From assembly GCF_003968655.1 (NCBI RefSeq), contig NZ_RXYK01000007.1, positions 1 to 64,000 of the forward strand: a DNA stretch of 64,000 nt, given 5' to 3'. Below, in pieces: positions 20,336 through 32,848 of this stretch (position 1 is the stretch's first letter; each line of letters opens with the position of its first letter). This stretch comes from Chlorobium phaeovibrioides. GTDB lineage: Bacteria > Bacteroidota > Chlorobiia > Chlorobiales > Chlorobiaceae. The notes beneath the pieces were generated by a model. That model had not been told where the DNA came from and did not search any database. It saw only the letters and a program-made list of their open reading frames with translations. A program made the position numbers and the translations under genes.

Positions 20336-20719
20336 ATGGCTACAACAAGCAGGAAAAAGAAGAAAGTAAAGGTTACCCCTGAAGGTGCTGTGCATATCAA
20401 GGCATCGTTCAACAATATCATGATTACCATTACTGATGTTCAGGGGAATACCGTCTCCTGGTCAAGTGCCGGTAAAAATGGCTTCAGGGGCTCAAAGAAG
20501 AATACCCCGTATGCGTCGCAGGTGACCTCAGAGGCCGCTGCCAAAGAAGCATACGATCTGGGTATGCGACATGTCGATGTGTTCATCAAGGGACCGGGAG
20601 CTGGCCGTGATGCTGCTATTCGGGCATTGCAGGGTGTCGGACTTGAGGTCCGGACAATAAAGGACATCACTCCGCTGCCGCATAACGGCTGCCGTCCTCC
20701 GAAGCGCAGGCGGGTCTGA
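20336..20719 (+). CDS. rpsK: 30S ribosomal protein S11
   Basis: Platform protein near the E site; 127 residues with a Lys-rich N-terminus. '[35 protein letters not shown]' and the C-terminal '[16 protein letters not shown]' identify it. Confidence 0.97.
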
Positions 20720-20761
20720 CAGATATACATTCACAGAATATTCAATGACAGTAATTGACAT

Positions 20762-21373
20762 ATGGCACGATTCAGAGGCTCAATAACAAAAGTATCCCGC
20801 AGGCTGGGCATTGCTCTTACGCCCAAGGCAGAGAAATACATGGAAAGGCGCCCCTTCGCTCCAGGACAGCATGGTCAGGGCAGAAGGTCAAAAGTTTCCG
20901 AGTATGCGCTGCAGCTGAGAGAGAAGCAGAAAATGAAATACCTCTACGGCATTCTTGAGAAGCAGTTCAGGAACTATTACAAGAAGGCTGTGTCGCAGCG
21001 CGGTGTTACCGGTGATAACCTTGTCAGACTTATAGAGCGCCGTTTTGATAATGTGGTTTTCAGAGCCGGATTTGCGCCTTCGCGGGCAGGTTCCCGGCAG
21101 CTGGTATCGCATGGCCATCTTCTTGTCAATGGGAAAAAGGTCAATATCCCTTCCTACATGGTATCTCCCGGCGACCTTATTGAGTTTCGCCCGAAAAGCA
21201 AGAATATGAGTGCTGTTTCCGATGCTCTCAGCAAGACTCCGGATGCCAGGATCCCTTCATGGATTCAGGTTGACAAGGCTAATCAGAAAGCGGTTTTCCT
21301 TGCCGTGCCCGAGCGCGTCGAAGTACAGGAGCCGTTTAACGAGCAGCTGGTTGTTGAGTTGTACTCGAAGTGA
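20762..21373 (+). CDS. rpsD: 30S ribosomal protein S4 (zinc-free form)
   Basis: Primary 16S 5'-domain binder; 203 residues. The N-terminus lacks the cysteine cluster of the zinc form. '[24 protein letters not shown]' and the S4 RNA-binding domain '[25 protein letters not shown]' are clear. 29 bp before rpoA. Confidence 0.97.
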   Translation: MARFRGSITKVSRRLGIALTPKAEKYMERRPFAPGQHGQGRRSKVSEYALQLREKQKMKYLYGILEKQFRNYYKKAVSQRGVTGDNLVRLIERRFDNVVFRAGFAPSRAGSRQLVSHGHLLVNGKKVNIPSYMVSPGDLIEFRPKSKNMSAVSDALSKTPDARIPSWIQVDKANQKAVFLAVPERVEVQEPFNEQLVVELYSK

Positions 21374-21402
21374 TTTTAATGAATGTATAAGGCATAAAGA
21401 CT

Positions 21403-22389
21403 ATGATATACCAGATGCAGATGCCTGCGAAAATAGAGGTCGATGAGACGACGCACACGGATTATTTTGGCCGTTTTGTCGCACAGCCGCTGGAGCGGGG
21501 TTATGGTGTGACTCTTGGCAATATGATGCGCCGCGTTCTGCTTGCTTCCCTTCCCGGAACTGCAATTACGGGTATTAAGGTTGATGGCGTCTTTCATGAG
21601 TTTTCGGCAATTGAAGGAGTTCGCGAGGATGTCCCCGAGATTGTGCTGAACCTGAAAAAGGTCCGTTTCCGTTCTACCTGCAAGCGCAGCTGCAAGACGA
21701 CGCTGACGATTACCGGGCCGAAGGATTTTACCGCTGGTGATATTGTTGCTATGGAGGGAGAGTTTGATGTATTGAACAAGGATCTCCACATTGCAACCGT
21801 CAATGAGGGTTCAACGCTCAATATTGATGTGTTTGTAGGACGCGGTCGCGGATACACACCTGCTGAGGATAACCGTCCGGAAAGCATGCCTATCGGGTAT
21901 ATAGCCATTGATGCCATCTACACTCCCATCAGGAATGTCAAAGTCGCAGTTGAGAATACCCGTGTGGGACAGCGCACTGACTATGAAAAAATGGTGTTGG
22001 ATGTTGAAACAGACGGCTCTATTACGCCTGATGATTCCATAAGCCTTGCTGGTCGCATCATCAACGAGCATGTGGCCTTCTTTGCTGATTTCTCTCCGAC
22101 TGAAGAGGAGTTCACAGAAGAGGAGTTCAAGCAGCAGGATGATGAGTTCGAGGCAATGCGCAAACTTCTGAATACAAAAATCGAGGATCTCGATCTTTCA
22201 GTCCGTTCGCACAACTGCCTTCGTCTCGCGGAGATTGATTCCATTGGCGACCTGGTCTCACGCAAGGAAGACGAACTGCTCAATTATAAGAATTTCGGTA
22301 AGAAGTCGCTCACGGAGCTGAAAGAGCAGCTTGAAAAATTTGAGCTCAAGTTTGGTATGGATATCACCAAATACCAGATGAAAGGCTGA
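21403..22389 (+). CDS. rpoA: RNA polymerase alpha subunit
   Basis: 328 residues. The N-terminal assembly domain contains '[33 protein letters not shown]', and the C-terminal domain (about 245-320) contains '[11 protein letters not shown]' and '[14 protein letters not shown]', the DNA and activator contacting helices. An acidic linker rich in Glu joins the two. Standard position after rpsD. Confidence 0.97.
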   Translation: MIYQMQMPAKIEVDETTHTDYFGRFVAQPLERGYGVTLGNMMRRVLLASLPGTAITGIKVDGVFHEFSAIEGVREDVPEIVLNLKKVRFRSTCKRSCKTTLTITGPKDFTAGDIVAMEGEFDVLNKDLHIATVNEGSTLNIDVFVGRGRGYTPAEDNRPESMPIGYIAIDAIYTPIRNVKVAVENTRVGQRTDYEKMVLDVETDGSITPDDSISLAGRIINEHVAFFADFSPTEEEFTEEEFKQQDDEFEAMRKLLNTKIEDLDLSVRSHNCLRLAEIDSIGDLVSRKEDELLNYKNFGKKSLTELKEQLEKFELKFGMDITKYQMKG

Positions 22390-22431
22390 TACAGGTAATT
22401 ATTTTTAGAATTTTGAGATTGATAACCAGTC

Positions 22432-22962
22432 ATGCGTAAAGTCAAGCCGGCAAGAAAACTTGGAAGAACCGCAGCTCACAGAAAGGCGACTCTCAGCAGC
22501 CTTTCAACTCAGCTGATTCTTCACAAGCGCATTGAGACCACCGAAGCAAAGGCCAAGGAAACGCGGAAGGTCGTTGAGAAGATCATAACCAAAGCCCGCA
22601 AGGGAACGGTTCATGCACAGCGTGAAATCTTTAAGGATATCCGTGACAAAGAGGCCATCAAGACTCTTTTTGAGGAGATTGTAGGTAAGGTGGGCACCCG
22701 TAATGGTGGTTACACCAGAGTTATCAAGCTTTGTCCCCGTTTTGGCGATGCTGCAAAAATGGCCGTGATTGAGCTGGTTGATTTTGCAGAGGCTCCGGCA
22801 GCTGCACCGAAGGCAGCCAGGCAGGACCGCTCCAAGCGTGTCAAGGGTTCCAGGAAAACCGAAGCATCTGCAGCAAAAGCAGCACCAGCTGCTCAGGCTG
22901 CTCCTGAACTGCCGGCAGAGTCTGATGCCCCGGCGGCTGAGGCGGCTCCTACGGAAGAGTAG
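22432..22962 (+). CDS. rplQ: 50S ribosomal protein L17 with Ala/Lys-rich C-terminal extension
   Basis: Tunnel-exit protein; 176 residues. The first ~118 form the L17 core ('[21 protein letters not shown]', '[24 protein letters not shown]'). The remaining ~55 residues are low-complexity Ala, Lys, Pro and Glu, beyond the usual L17 length. Last gene of the ribosomal run. Confidence 0.96.
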   Translation: MRKVKPARKLGRTAAHRKATLSSLSTQLILHKRIETTEAKAKETRKVVEKIITKARKGTVHAQREIFKDIRDKEAIKTLFEEIVGKVGTRNGGYTRVIKLCPRFGDAAKMAVIELVDFAEAPAAAPKAARQDRSKRVKGSRKTEASAAKAAPAAQAAPELPAESDAPAAEAAPTEE

Positions 22963-22980
22963 GCTGCACAAACAGAAACG

Positions 22981-22996
22981 GATTGACGAATCAATC
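22981..22996 (+). terminator. weak hairpin after rplQ
   Basis: GATTGA and TCAATC pair around a CGAA loop, but no T-run follows. It lies between rplQ and the convergent rsmG. Too weak to be sure it terminates anything. Confidence 0.25.
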
Positions 22997-23027
22997 CTGA
23001 TGGTCATTGTCTGCAGAGAGCGGTTTT

Positions 23028-23693
23028 TTACCGCCAGCGGGCAATGACTATCTGCTTTTCATTGAACAGGGGGCTCACTTCACCTATGGGCTTGAGTGTG
23101 ACGCTTCCGGGAAACCCCTTTCTTTTCTTCCCCTCCCTCAGCGCCTCGTCAATTTCTTTCTGAAGATCTCCCCCTTTCAGGCATATCAATTCACCGTTCT
23201 TTTTCAGCAGTGGTGCCGCATAGCGTGACAGCTCCTTGAGCGGGGCTACCTGCCGGCTCAGAATGGTGTTGAACGCAAGACCTTTGAGTTCCTCAACCCT
23301 TGTATGCATTGCACGGGCATTGGTAAGGCCAAGCTCTTCAATCATTGCCGAGCAGGCGGTTATTTTTTTTCCTGTTGAATCCACAAGAAGAAACTGCACT
23401 TGCGGGTACATGATTGCAAGAGGTATACCCGGCAGTCCTCCACCTGTTCCAAGGTCGAGAACGGTTTCGCCGTCACGGAAGTTGTGAACAAGAGATGGCA
23501 GCAGTGAGTGAAATACATGCCTGATGAGTACAGGCGCATCCTCCTTCCGGCTGATCAGGTTGACTTTGGTATTCCAGCTCTCAAGCATCTGGGCGTAGCG
23601 CACCAGCAGCTGATGCTGTTCATCGGTAATCTGTATTCCCTCGTTCGTGCAGAATGACTGGAGCTGGTCCCCATCATTGTTCTGTTGCTTCAT
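23028..23693 (-). CDS. rsmG: 16S rRNA (guanine527-N7)-methyltransferase RsmG
   Basis: 221 residues from the ATG at 23693; the frame is open further upstream to 23873 but the family starts near 'MKQQNNDGD', and the extra 60 residues have no homologous look. SAM-binding motif '[17 protein letters not shown]' and the following '[12 protein letters not shown]' are diagnostic. Lies convergent to rplQ and divergent from the guanylyltransferase homologue. Confidence 0.92.
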
Positions 23694-23837
23694 CTCATGT
23701 GCTTCATGTTGTCTGTCGCGCGCGCTCTCTCTTGGGGCGAGTCTCTGTAGAATAAAACGATATTTTGAGCTCATTGACAAATACGCATCCCTTGTTTTGT
23801 CGTACATTTCTTCTGTTCCCCCCTTGCTGATACAATA

Positions 23838-24956
23838 ATGAGAGGTGTTATGACGAGCCACACCGAAAATCATCTTTACGCAGTTGTCATCGCTGGAGTA
23901 GGGACCAGGATGTTCTGGCCTCTTGAGCGGGAAGCGAGGCCTATGCCGTTTCTTGATCCTGCGGACATGGGTAGCTTACTTCAGGGGGTTCTGCATCGTG
24001 CTGAAGGCATTGTGCCACGCGAACACATAGTGCTTGTTGCCGGTCTTCATGCCAAAAGTCTGCTTGAGGGTGTGGGGGAGCTCTACAGCGAGCACAATCT
24101 TTTGATTGAGCCTGTGTGGCGGGGGACTGCAGCCTCAGTTGCTCTTGCGGCTGCTCATGTCAGAAAGCTCGATGCGGAGGCAGTGCTGCTTGTCATTCCC
24201 GCTGATCATGTCGTGCATGATGAAGAGGCATGTGAAGCGGTATTGCGGCAGGCTGTGGCGGTGGCTTCGGTCCGGGAGGCCATGGTTGTTGTGGGCATTG
24301 AGGCTCTGCGTCCTGAAACGGGTTGCGGATATATCCAGAAAGGGGCTGAACTGCCCCTGCCGGAGCCAGAGACGCCAGAGGGCAGCTCCCATCTTTATGC
24401 GGTGCGTGCTGTAGTGGAAAAAGCCGATTATGCAACGGCCGTTGATTTTATCAGCAGTGGTGATTTCTGCTGGAACAGCGGGATATTCATTACCCGGGTC
24501 GATCTTCTTCTGCATGAGTTCAGCCGGTGGATTCCTGAACTCTACCGCGACCTTCTTTCACTGTCGGAAGTTGCCCGTACCCGCGATTTCAAAAGGGTTT
24601 CGGCTGAAGTGTATGCCTGGCTGCACAGGCAGTCCATTGAGAGCTGTCTCATGGAAAAATCAAAAAGGGTGGTGGTATTGACAGGAGAGTTCGGTTGGGC
24701 GGCTCCCTGCACATGGGACGATATCATCCGCCTGAAGGGAACATCGGGAGGGGATGAGAAGGAGGTGGTGCTGCTTGAGAGCGAGGGGGTGTTTGTCCGC
24801 AAGCCTCCCGGCAGGGTTGTCTGCTGCATAGGCGTAAGCGGACTGATTGTAGTTGACGCAGGAGATGCGCTGCTGATTTGCTGTCGGGGCGAAGCGGGCA
24901 GGGTCCCCGGGCTTCTTGAAGAACTGAAGCGACGGGGTATGGATGAGGTATTGTAA
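23838..24956 (+). CDS. mannose-1-phosphate guanylyltransferase homologue with altered signature
   Basis: 372 residues with the fold and several motifs of GDP-mannose pyrophosphorylases: '[13 protein letters not shown]', '[21 protein letters not shown]' and a C-terminal '[14 protein letters not shown]'. The nucleotide-binding signature usually reads GGxGTRxWPLSRxxxPKQF; here it is '[20 protein letters not shown]' (residues 19-38), with one Gly missing, an extra residue before WPL, and Met36 where the phosphate-binding Lys normally sits. '[11 protein letters not shown]' replaces the usual 'WSDVGSWD'. It may be a diverged or inactive paralogue. Stop codon lies only 14 bp from the cysS stop on the other strand. 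Confidence 0.75.
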
Positions 24957-24970
24957 GGGTTCCGGTCCCC

Positions 24971-26422
24971 TTACTGACTGCTGAGGGCCGACCAGCTTGC
25001 CCCTTCCCGCGTATCCTTGATTTCAATGCCTGCCGCTTTGAGCCCGTCACGAATCAGGTCACTGGTTGCAAAATCCTTTTCACTGCGTGCGGCACTGCGA
25101 AGTTCCATGAGGACCTTCATTGCTCCCTCAAGCCGCTGTCTGTCTCCGGCCCCGTTTCCGATGGATCCGGAATCATGTTCGAGAATGCCAAGCACATCAA
25201 CGCCTGCCATAGTGAAGAGGTCGGCAGCTGCGCCAAGAGATGGCTGGTCAAGGCCTTCCGGGCGGTCAAGGGCTGCGTTCAGCGCCTTGGCAAAGTCAAA
25301 CAGCGCCGCAATGGCAACCGGAGTGTTGAAATCGTCATCCATCGCTTCCCTGAACCGCTCTCTGAATGGTGCAACATTCATTGCTCCAGTTCCTGCAGTT
25401 GCTCCCTGAAGCCGCTGGCGGGTTTCACGAAGTTTCTGGAGTCCTGCGGTTGATGCGGCGATTGCCGCATCTGAGTAGTCGAGAGGGGAGCGGTAGTGCG
25501 ACTGCAGTATGAAGAACCGTATGGCTAAAGGGTTGATGGTTGTGAATATCTCCTTCAGGTTGACGGCGTTCTTCAGCGATTTGCCCATTTTTGTGCCATT
25601 CACAGTCACCATGTTGTTATGCATCCAGTAGCGGACATAGGGCTTGCCGTTTGCTGCCTCCGACTGGGCGATTTCGCATTCATGGTGGGGAAAGCGGTTT
25701 TCCATACCGCCTCCGTGGATGTCTATGGTCTCTCCCAGGTATTTCATTGACATTGCAGAGCATTCGAGGTGCCAACCCGGATAGCCCATTCCCCATGGGG
25801 AGCTCCACTGCATGAGGTGGCTCTCTTCAGCCTTTTTCCAGAGCGCGAAGTCTGAAGGGTTGCGCTTTTCGCTGCGCACGCCTACTCTGGCGCCCGACTG
25901 AACAGCCTCAAGGTCGGTCCGTCCGGACAGTTTTCCGTATCCGGGAAAGGACTCTACGGAGAAATAGACATTGCCGTTGACTTCATAGGCATGGCCGCTT
26001 TTGACCAGAGCCTCTACAAGAGCAATCTGTTCGGGGATGTGCCCGGTTGCCAGCGGGGCTATGTTCGGTCGCAGCACGCCCATCCGGTCCATATCCTCGT
26101 AAAAGCTCCGCGTATAGTACTGGGCGATTTCCATCGGATCGGTTTTTTCAAGCCGTGCCTGGCGGGCAATCTTGTCTTCCCCCTCGTCGGCGTCGTCGGA
26201 GAGGTGGCCCACATCAGTAATGTTCTGCACATACTTCACCCTGTAGCCGCTCTGGCGCAGCCAGCGAACCACAACATCAAAGGAAACATAGCTCTTGGCG
26301 TGGCCGAGATGGGCATGGCCGTACACGGTGGGTCCGCAGACATAGATGCCGACCATTCCCGGGTGAAGCGGAGTGAAGGGCTGTTTTTCGCGTCCGAGGG
26401 AGTTGTATATGGCAAGTGTCAT
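24971..26422 (-). CDS. cysS: Cysteinyl-tRNA synthetase
   Basis: Class I synthetase charging tRNA-Cys; 483 residues from ATG 26422 (the frame opens earlier at 26527 but the family start is '[16 protein letters not shown]'). Zinc Cys29 lies in '[15 protein letters not shown]', which also holds the HIGH-type motif. The KMSKS loop reads 'KMGKS'. '[10 protein letters not shown]' and '[23 protein letters not shown]' supply further zinc and active-site residues. Divergent from engB with 111 bp between starts. Confidence 0.96.
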   Translation of the reverse strand: MTLAIYNSLGREKQPFTPLHPGMVGIYVCGPTVYGHAHLGHAKSYVSFDVVVRWLRQSGYRVKYVQNITDVGHLSDDADEGEDKIARQARLEKTDPMEIAQYYTRSFYEDMDRMGVLRPNIAPLATGHIPEQIALVEALVKSGHAYEVNGNVYFSVESFPGYGKLSGRTDLEAVQSGARVGVRSEKRNPSDFALWKKAEESHLMQWSSPWGMGYPGWHLECSAMSMKYLGETIDIHGGGMENRFPHHECEIAQSEAANGKPYVRYWMHNNMVTVNGTKMGKSLKNAVNLKEIFTTINPLAIRFFILQSHYRSPLDYSDAAIAASTAGLQKLRETRQRLQGATAGTGAMNVAPFRERFREAMDDDFNTPVAIAALFDFAKALNAALDRPEGLDQPSLGAAADLFTMAGVDVLGILEHDSGSIGNGAGDRQRLEGAMKVLMELRSAARSEKDFATSDLIRDGLKAAGIEIKDTREGASWSALSSQ

Positions 26423-26533
26423 AGCGGTATTCCTGTTGGTATGGTTTGCTGAAAAGTTAAACATTTGGGTTTTGATCCCAAGGTTTTTAGCTTCTTTTTT
26501 AACCGGGGCTTCCCGCCTGTTTACCATTCTTGT

Positions 26534-27109
26534 ATGAAGATCACCAACGCTGCATTCGTTCGAAGCGTTTCAGACCTTTCGGACCTTCCCGAAGAGAGTT
26601 TTCCTGAAATTGTATTTGCCGGTCGCTCGAATGTTGGCAAATCATCCCTTCTCAATTCGCTGACTGGCCGCAAGGGACTTGCCAAAACCAGCTCCACCCC
26701 CGGAAAGACCCGCCTGATCAACTATTTTCTCCTTAACGACAATCTCTATTTCGTCGATATTCCCGGTTACGGTTATGCGGCTGTGAGCCATGCGGAGAAG
26801 GATGCATGGGGCAGGCTGCTTGCAGGCTATGTTGGCGACCGTGCCGCCATCGCACTGGTTGTGCTTCTTCTCGATTCACGCCATCCTGCCATGAAGTCAG
26901 ATCGTGATATGATGGATTTTCTTGCCTATCATGACCGTCCCTACGGCATTGTGCTTACCAAGGACGACAAACTCACCCAGAAAGAGCGGACTCATGCAAA
27001 ACGGGCAACGGAAAGCTGCGCCATGAATGCCGGGTTCATCGTCAGCTATTCATCTGTCTCTGGAAAGGGAAAAAACGAGCTGCTTGACCATTTCGACCGC
27101 TATCTCTGA
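26534..27109 (+). CDS. engB: Ribosome biogenesis GTPase EngB (YsxC/YihA)
   Basis: 191 residues from ATG 26534; the open frame from 26465 would add 23 unlikely residues. TRAFAC-class GTPase with G1 'GRSNVGKSS', G2 '[14 protein letters not shown]', G3 'DIPGYG' and G4 'TKDD'. Acts in late 50S assembly. 146 bp precede purA. Confidence 0.95.
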
Positions 27110-27243
27110 AGGGAACGCGCTACAGTATCTGCCTTCAATGCTGATGTTCAGCGGATGTGCATATGCAATGAAGGCTTCTGAAAAAACGGAATAATTTTGG
27201 TACCTTGACAGGTTGTTGTTCCGTGAGCCCATACATCCCGTAA

Positions 27244-28560
<1,317 letters not shown>

Positions 28561-28579
28561 CCTTCCCCGATCTGTCGCC

Positions 28580-28891
28580 ATGGCTCTTATGGATATTTCC
28601 GTCATACCTCTTGACGGGGGGCGCTCAAGTTACAGCGGCTTTGTTGCTGAGCTGCAGGCGATTCTTGAAGAGAGCGGCTGCCGTTACTGCCTCAATGATA
28701 TGGCTACTACAGTGGAGGGGCCGGCACAGAAGCTCTTTGAACTTGCCCTGATGCTGCATGAGCACTCATTTCGTGCTGGAGGAAAAAGAGTCTATACGGT
28801 GATGAAAATTGACGACAGGCGAGACCGGAATGTGACGCTTGGGGAGAAGGTGGACTCAGTCATGAGGAAAGTCGACTCTGGGGGGCAGTAG
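28580..28891 (+). CDS. MTH1187/YkoF-type (DUF77) protein, possible thiamine-binding
   Basis: 103 residues from ATG 28580, 19 bp after purA. 'ALMDISVIPLDGGRSSYSGFVAEL' and 'CRYCLNDMATTVEGPAQKLFEL' match the MTH1187 family, small ferredoxin-fold proteins; some members bind thiamine or its pyrimidine part. Likely co-transcribed with purA. The biological role is unknown here. Confidence 0.8.
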   Translation: MALMDISVIPLDGGRSSYSGFVAELQAILEESGCRYCLNDMATTVEGPAQKLFELALMLHEHSFRAGGKRVYTVMKIDDRRDRNVTLGEKVDSVMRKVDSGGQ

Positions 28892-28991
28892 GGGGATTGG
28901 CGAAAAAGTTTTATCTTTACGGTCTTTAAGTTTTGCCTTTGGCTGGTCCGTTTTCCTTACAGGGAGTGGGTTCGGTCGGGGTCACTAACAG

Positions 28992-28996
28992 GGAGG
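28992..28996 (+). promoter_or_regulatory. ribosome binding site of bchN
   Basis: GGAGG nine bases before the bchN ATG, a stronger Shine-Dalgarno match than most genes in this window. The 114 bp from the upstream gene to bchN should hold the promoter, which I cannot place. Confidence 0.6.
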
Positions 28997-29005
28997 AAAT
29001 CATAC

Positions 29006-30277
29006 ATGCTTCAGGTTCCCGGTGATGGCAGCATAATCAAGGAGGACAATGTAACGCACAGCTTTTGCGGTCTGGCGTGTGTTGGGTGGATGTACCAGAA
29101 AATCAAGGACAGCTTTTTCCTGATTCTCGGCACACATACCTGTGCCCATTTTTTGCAGAACGCTCTTGGCATGATGATTTTCGCCAAGCCGCGTTTCGGT
29201 ATCGCGCTTCTTGAAGAGGGTGACCTTTCAAAGCATGAGCCGAGCCTTGAGGAAATTATTGCTGAAATCAAGGCCGATCACAACCCGTCAGTTATTTTTC
29301 TCCTCTCTTCCTGCACCCCCGAGGTGATGAAGGTCGACTTCAAGGGGCTTGCCGACCATCTGGCAACGCCCGAGGTTCCGGTGCTGTTTGTCCCTGCAAG
29401 CGGGCTGGTCTACAATTTCACCCAGGCTGAAGATTCTGTGCTTCATGCACTGGTTCCCTTCTGTCCCCAGGCTCCCGCGGGAGAAAAAAGTGTTGTCTTT
29501 CTTGGTTCCGTCAATGATGCCACCGCTGATGACTTGAGGGCGGAGGCTGAAGAACTGGGCATCAAGGTCGGAGGATTTCTTCCGGAATCCCGCTTTGAGC
29601 ATATGCCGGCTATTGGCCCCGATACTGTTCTTGCTCCAATCCAGCCCTATCTGTCGCGCGTTGCCGTGAAGCTTGAGCGCGAAAGAGGTGCCAGGACCCT
29701 GCACTCCCTTTTTCCTTTCGGCCCCGACGGCACCAGGGCATTCTGGGAAGACCTTGCGAAAATGTTCGGTATTGAGGTTGACCTCAGTGATCGTGAAAAG
29801 GCTGCATGGGAGAAGATCCGCCGCCAGACCGACCTCCTGAAGGGCAAACAGGTCTTTTTGACTGCCGACACCATGATGGAGCTGCCGCTTGCACGGTTCC
29901 TCCATAGTGCGGGTGCGGAAGTTATGGAGTGCAGCAGCGCCTATATCAACAAGAAATTCCATGCCCGGGAACTCCAGGCTCTTGAGGGGGTTCGGGTGGT
30001 AGAACAGCCGAATTTCCACCGTCAGCTTGAAGATATCAAGCGGGAACGCCCCGACATGGTCGTGACCTCTCTTATGACCGCCAATCCCTTTGTGGGACAG
30101 GGTTTTATTGTGAAGTGGAGCATGGAGTTCATGCTGATGTCCATTCACGGATGGTCAGGCGTCTTTACGCTGGCCAACATGTTCGTTTCGCCTTTCGACC
30201 GCCGCAGCGCACTGCCGGAATTTGACCGGGATGTGTGGCTTGAGGGTGTGATGCCGAGTGCGGAAAAAGTTTCATGA
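29006..30277 (+). CDS. bchN: Light-independent protochlorophyllide reductase subunit N
   Basis: 423 residues. With BchB it forms the NifDK-like catalytic component that reduces ring D of protochlorophyllide in the dark. Cys21 ('SFCGLACVG'), Cys46 ('GTHTCAH') and Cys103 ('LLSSCTPE') match the three cysteine ligands of the NB-cluster. First gene of bchN-bchB-bchL; bchB starts 28 bp downstream. Green sulfur bacteria are anaerobes and rely on this oxygen-sensitive enzyme. Confidence 0.97.
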   Translation: MLQVPGDGSIIKEDNVTHSFCGLACVGWMYQKIKDSFFLILGTHTCAHFLQNALGMMIFAKPRFGIALLEEGDLSKHEPSLEEIIAEIKADHNPSVIFLLSSCTPEVMKVDFKGLADHLATPEVPVLFVPASGLVYNFTQAEDSVLHALVPFCPQAPAGEKSVVFLGSVNDATADDLRAEAEELGIKVGGFLPESRFEHMPAIGPDTVLAPIQPYLSRVAVKLERERGARTLHSLFPFGPDGTRAFWEDLAKMFGIEVDLSDREKAAWEKIRRQTDLLKGKQVFLTADTMMELPLARFLHSAGAEVMECSSAYINKKFHARELQALEGVRVVEQPNFHRQLEDIKRERPDMVVTSLMTANPFVGQGFIVKWSMEFMLMSIHGWSGVFTLANMFVSPFDRRSALPEFDRDVWLEGVMPSAEKVS

Positions 30278-30305
30278 GGAAATGCAATAACAAACACAAG
30301 AGAGT

Positions 30306-31889
30306 ATGCGTTTAGCTTTCTGGCTCTACGAGGGCACAGCCCTTCATGGTATCAGTCGCATCACCAACAGCATGAAGGGTGTTCATACGGTCTACCATGC
30401 CCCGCAGGGCGATGACTATATTACCGCAACCTATACCATGCTTGAGAGAACGCCGGAGTTTCCGGCTCTCTCCATCAGTGTTGTCCGCGGGCGCGATCTC
30501 GCACAGGGAGTTTCACGGCTTCCGGCTACCCTTCAGCAGGTTGAGCACCACTATCATCCCGAACTGACCGTCATTGCCCCGAGCTGCAGTACGGCACTTC
30601 TCCAGGAGGATCTCCGTCAGCTTGCCGCCCATTCGGGAGTAGCACAGGAAAAGCTGATGGTTTACGCAGTCAATCCCTTCCGTGTGACGGAAAACGAAGC
30701 GGCTGACGGTCTCTTTACCGAACTGGTGAAGCGGTATGCCGCCAATGGACAGAAAAGTGCAGTTCCCGCTGTCAACCTGCTTGGTTTTACTTCTCTTGGA
30801 TTTCACTTGAAGGCCAACCTTACCAGCCTTCGCCGTATGCTGTCTACGCTGGGCGTGAAGGTGAATGTGGTTGCTCCGTGGGGTGCAGGAATTGCCGATC
30901 TTGCGAGACTTCCGGAAGCATGGCTCAATATTGCCCCCTACCATGAAATTGGCAGGACCGCTGCGGAATATCTCGAACAGGAATTTGCGATGCCGGCGGT
31001 CTATGACACGCCGATAGGCGTGGAGCCAACCTTGCGCTGGCTTCGCTCCATTATTGAAAAACTCAATGAGGTCGGTGCCGGATGCGGCGCATCCCCGATC
31101 AGCATGCCTGCACTCCATGACTTTTCGCTTGACGGCATGAGTGCTCCCAGCGGAGTTCCATGGTTTGCCCGTACTGCCGACATGGAGAGCTTCAGCAATA
31201 AAAAGGCTTTTGTATTCGCCGACGCCACCACAACGGTTGCTATGGTGAAATTCCTTCGTGACGAACTCGGTATGAAGGTTGTCGGAGCGGGAACCTATCT
31301 TGAGCGCGATGCCGACTGGGTCCGCCGGGAGCTTGAGGGCTACCTGCCGGGCGAATTGATGGTGACCGACCGGTTCCAGGATGTTGCCAAAGTGATTGAG
31401 GACGAGCTTCCGGATCTGGTCTGCGGTACGCAGATGGAACGCCACAGCTGCCGCAAGCTTGATATTCCCTGCATGGTTGTTTCTCCCCCGACCCATATTG
31501 AAAACCATCTGCTTGGTTACTATCCCTTCTTCGGATTTGACGGAGCTGATGTGATTGCCGACAGGGTCTATCTCTCCTGCAAACTTGGCCTTGAAAAGCA
31601 TCTCATCGACTTTTTCGGTGATGCGGGTCTTGAATATGAGGATGGTGATGCGGCTGACGAAACCGGAGTGGCGGCAGCAGCAGCCAATGGCCATTCCCCC
31701 GCCGGAGGTTCAACGGAAGGCGAGGGCGGCATGGTGTGGACGGGCGAGGCTGAAACCATGCTGAAGAAGGTGCCGTTTTTTGTCCGCAAGAAGGTGAGGA
31801 AGAATACGGAGACTTTCGCGATGGAGCAGGGCGAAGGAGAGGTGACGGTAGAAGTGTTCCGTCGGGCAAAGGATTCGCTGGGCGGGTAA
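30306..31889 (+). CDS. bchB: Light-independent protochlorophyllide reductase subunit B
   Basis: 527 residues. Asp36 ('QGDDY') is at the position of the aspartate that supplies the fourth ligand to the NB-cluster. '[39 protein letters not shown]' is the conserved C-terminal part of the NifK-like fold. An Ala/Gly-rich acidic linker (roughly 450-478) leads to the BchB-specific C-terminal domain '[21 protein letters not shown]'. 37 bp before bchL. Confidence 0.97.
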   Translation: MRLAFWLYEGTALHGISRITNSMKGVHTVYHAPQGDDYITATYTMLERTPEFPALSISVVRGRDLAQGVSRLPATLQQVEHHYHPELTVIAPSCSTALLQEDLRQLAAHSGVAQEKLMVYAVNPFRVTENEAADGLFTELVKRYAANGQKSAVPAVNLLGFTSLGFHLKANLTSLRRMLSTLGVKVNVVAPWGAGIADLARLPEAWLNIAPYHEIGRTAAEYLEQEFAMPAVYDTPIGVEPTLRWLRSIIEKLNEVGAGCGASPISMPALHDFSLDGMSAPSGVPWFARTADMESFSNKKAFVFADATTTVAMVKFLRDELGMKVVGAGTYLERDADWVRRELEGYLPGELMVTDRFQDVAKVIEDELPDLVCGTQMERHSCRKLDIPCMVVSPPTHIENHLLGYYPFFGFDGADVIADRVYLSCKLGLEKHLIDFFGDAGLEYEDGDAADETGVAAAAANGHSPAGGSTEGEGGMVWTGEAETMLKKVPFFVRKKVRKNTETFAMEQGEGEVTVEVFRRAKDSLGG

Positions 31890-31926
31890 GGGTATTTCTT
31901 TTCAATACTATTGACATGCAATCATT

Positions 31927-32754
31927 ATGAGTTTAGTTCTGGCTGTATACGGTAAAGGCGGCATCGGCAAAAGCACCACGAGTGCCAATATTTCTGCCGC
32001 ACTGGCCCTGAAAGGCGCCAAAGTGCTTCAGATTGGTTGCGACCCCAAACACGACAGCACTTTTCCCATTACCGGGAAACTCCAGAAAACCGTCATTGAG
32101 GCTCTTGAAGAGGTTGATTTTCACCACGAAGAGCTGACGGCCGAAGATGTCATTGAAACCGGATTTGCCGGCATTGATGGCCTTGAGGCGGGCGGCCCTC
32201 CTGCCGGCAGCGGATGCGGTGGCTATGTGGTCGGTGAATCGGTGACACTTCTGCAGGAACTCGGCCTCTATGACAAGTATGATGTCATTCTTTTTGATGT
32301 GCTTGGCGATGTGGTCTGCGGCGGGTTCAGCGCCCCTCTGAACTATGCGGATTACGCCATCATTATTGCCACCAACGACTTTGACAGCATTTTTGCAGCC
32401 AACCGCCTCTGCATGGCAATCCAGCAGAAGAGTGTAAGATACAAGGTGAAGCTGGCGGGAATTGTGGCCAACCGGGTTGACTACACAACCGGCGGAGGCA
32501 CCAACATGCTCGACCAGTTTGCCGAGAAGGTGGGTACCAGGCTTCTTGCCAAGGTTCCTTATCACGAACTGATCCGCAAAAGCCGTTTTGCCGGCAAAAC
32601 ACTCTTTGCCATGGAAGATACCCCGGGCAAGGATGAGTGCCTCGTTCCCTACAATGAGATAGCCGAAACCCTCATGCAGGAAAACACCCCGGCTTCAATT
32701 CCCGAGCCGATCGGTGACCGTGAAATCTTTGAAATAGTTGGCGGCTGGCAGTAA
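31927..32754 (+). CDS. bchL: Light-independent protochlorophyllide reductase iron-sulfur ATPase
   Basis: 275 residues, NifH-like. P-loop '[15 protein letters not shown]' at the N-terminus, and the two cysteines that bridge the dimer's [4Fe-4S] cluster in '[12 protein letters not shown]' and '[12 protein letters not shown]'. Passes electrons to BchNB with ATP hydrolysis. Last gene of the operon, closed by a perfect hairpin terminator. Confidence 0.97.
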   Translation: MSLVLAVYGKGGIGKSTTSANISAALALKGAKVLQIGCDPKHDSTFPITGKLQKTVIEALEEVDFHHEELTAEDVIETGFAGIDGLEAGGPPAGSGCGGYVVGESVTLLQELGLYDKYDVILFDVLGDVVCGGFSAPLNYADYAIIIATNDFDSIFAANRLCMAIQQKSVRYKVKLAGIVANRVDYTTGGGTNMLDQFAEKVGTRLLAKVPYHELIRKSRFAGKTLFAMEDTPGKDECLVPYNEIAETLMQENTPASIPEPIGDREIFEIVGGWQ

Positions 32755-32771
32755 GCCGCTGATCTGGAATA

Positions 32772-32822
32772 CAAAGGTAAAAGCCCCGCAACAGCGGGGC
32801 TTTTACCTTTGTATCTTTTTTG
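32772..32822. terminator. bidirectional terminator between bchL and bchJ
   Basis: Two perfect 18-bp arms (32772-32789 and 32794-32811) with loop AACA and a GC-rich core, followed by TATCTTTTTT. The outer A/T part of the arms gives a T-run on both strands, so it can serve bchL and the convergent bchJ. Confidence 0.93.
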
Positions 32823-32848
32823 AGGGTGTCGGGGGGCAGGCCGGAGGG

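Noticed and set aside
23880-24000. Frameshift or sequencing error in the guanylyltransferase signature loop
   Set aside because: Conserved motifs before and after the loop remain in the same frame, so compensating indels would be needed; a real divergence is simpler.
27205-27210. TTGACA as the purA promoter -35 box
   Set aside because: No convincing -10 at 16-18 bp; kept only as a note in the purA entry.
30513-31694. 393-codon open frame on the - strand inside bchB
   Set aside because: It is antisense to a fully conserved gene and its translation resembles no family; it arises from strand codon bias.
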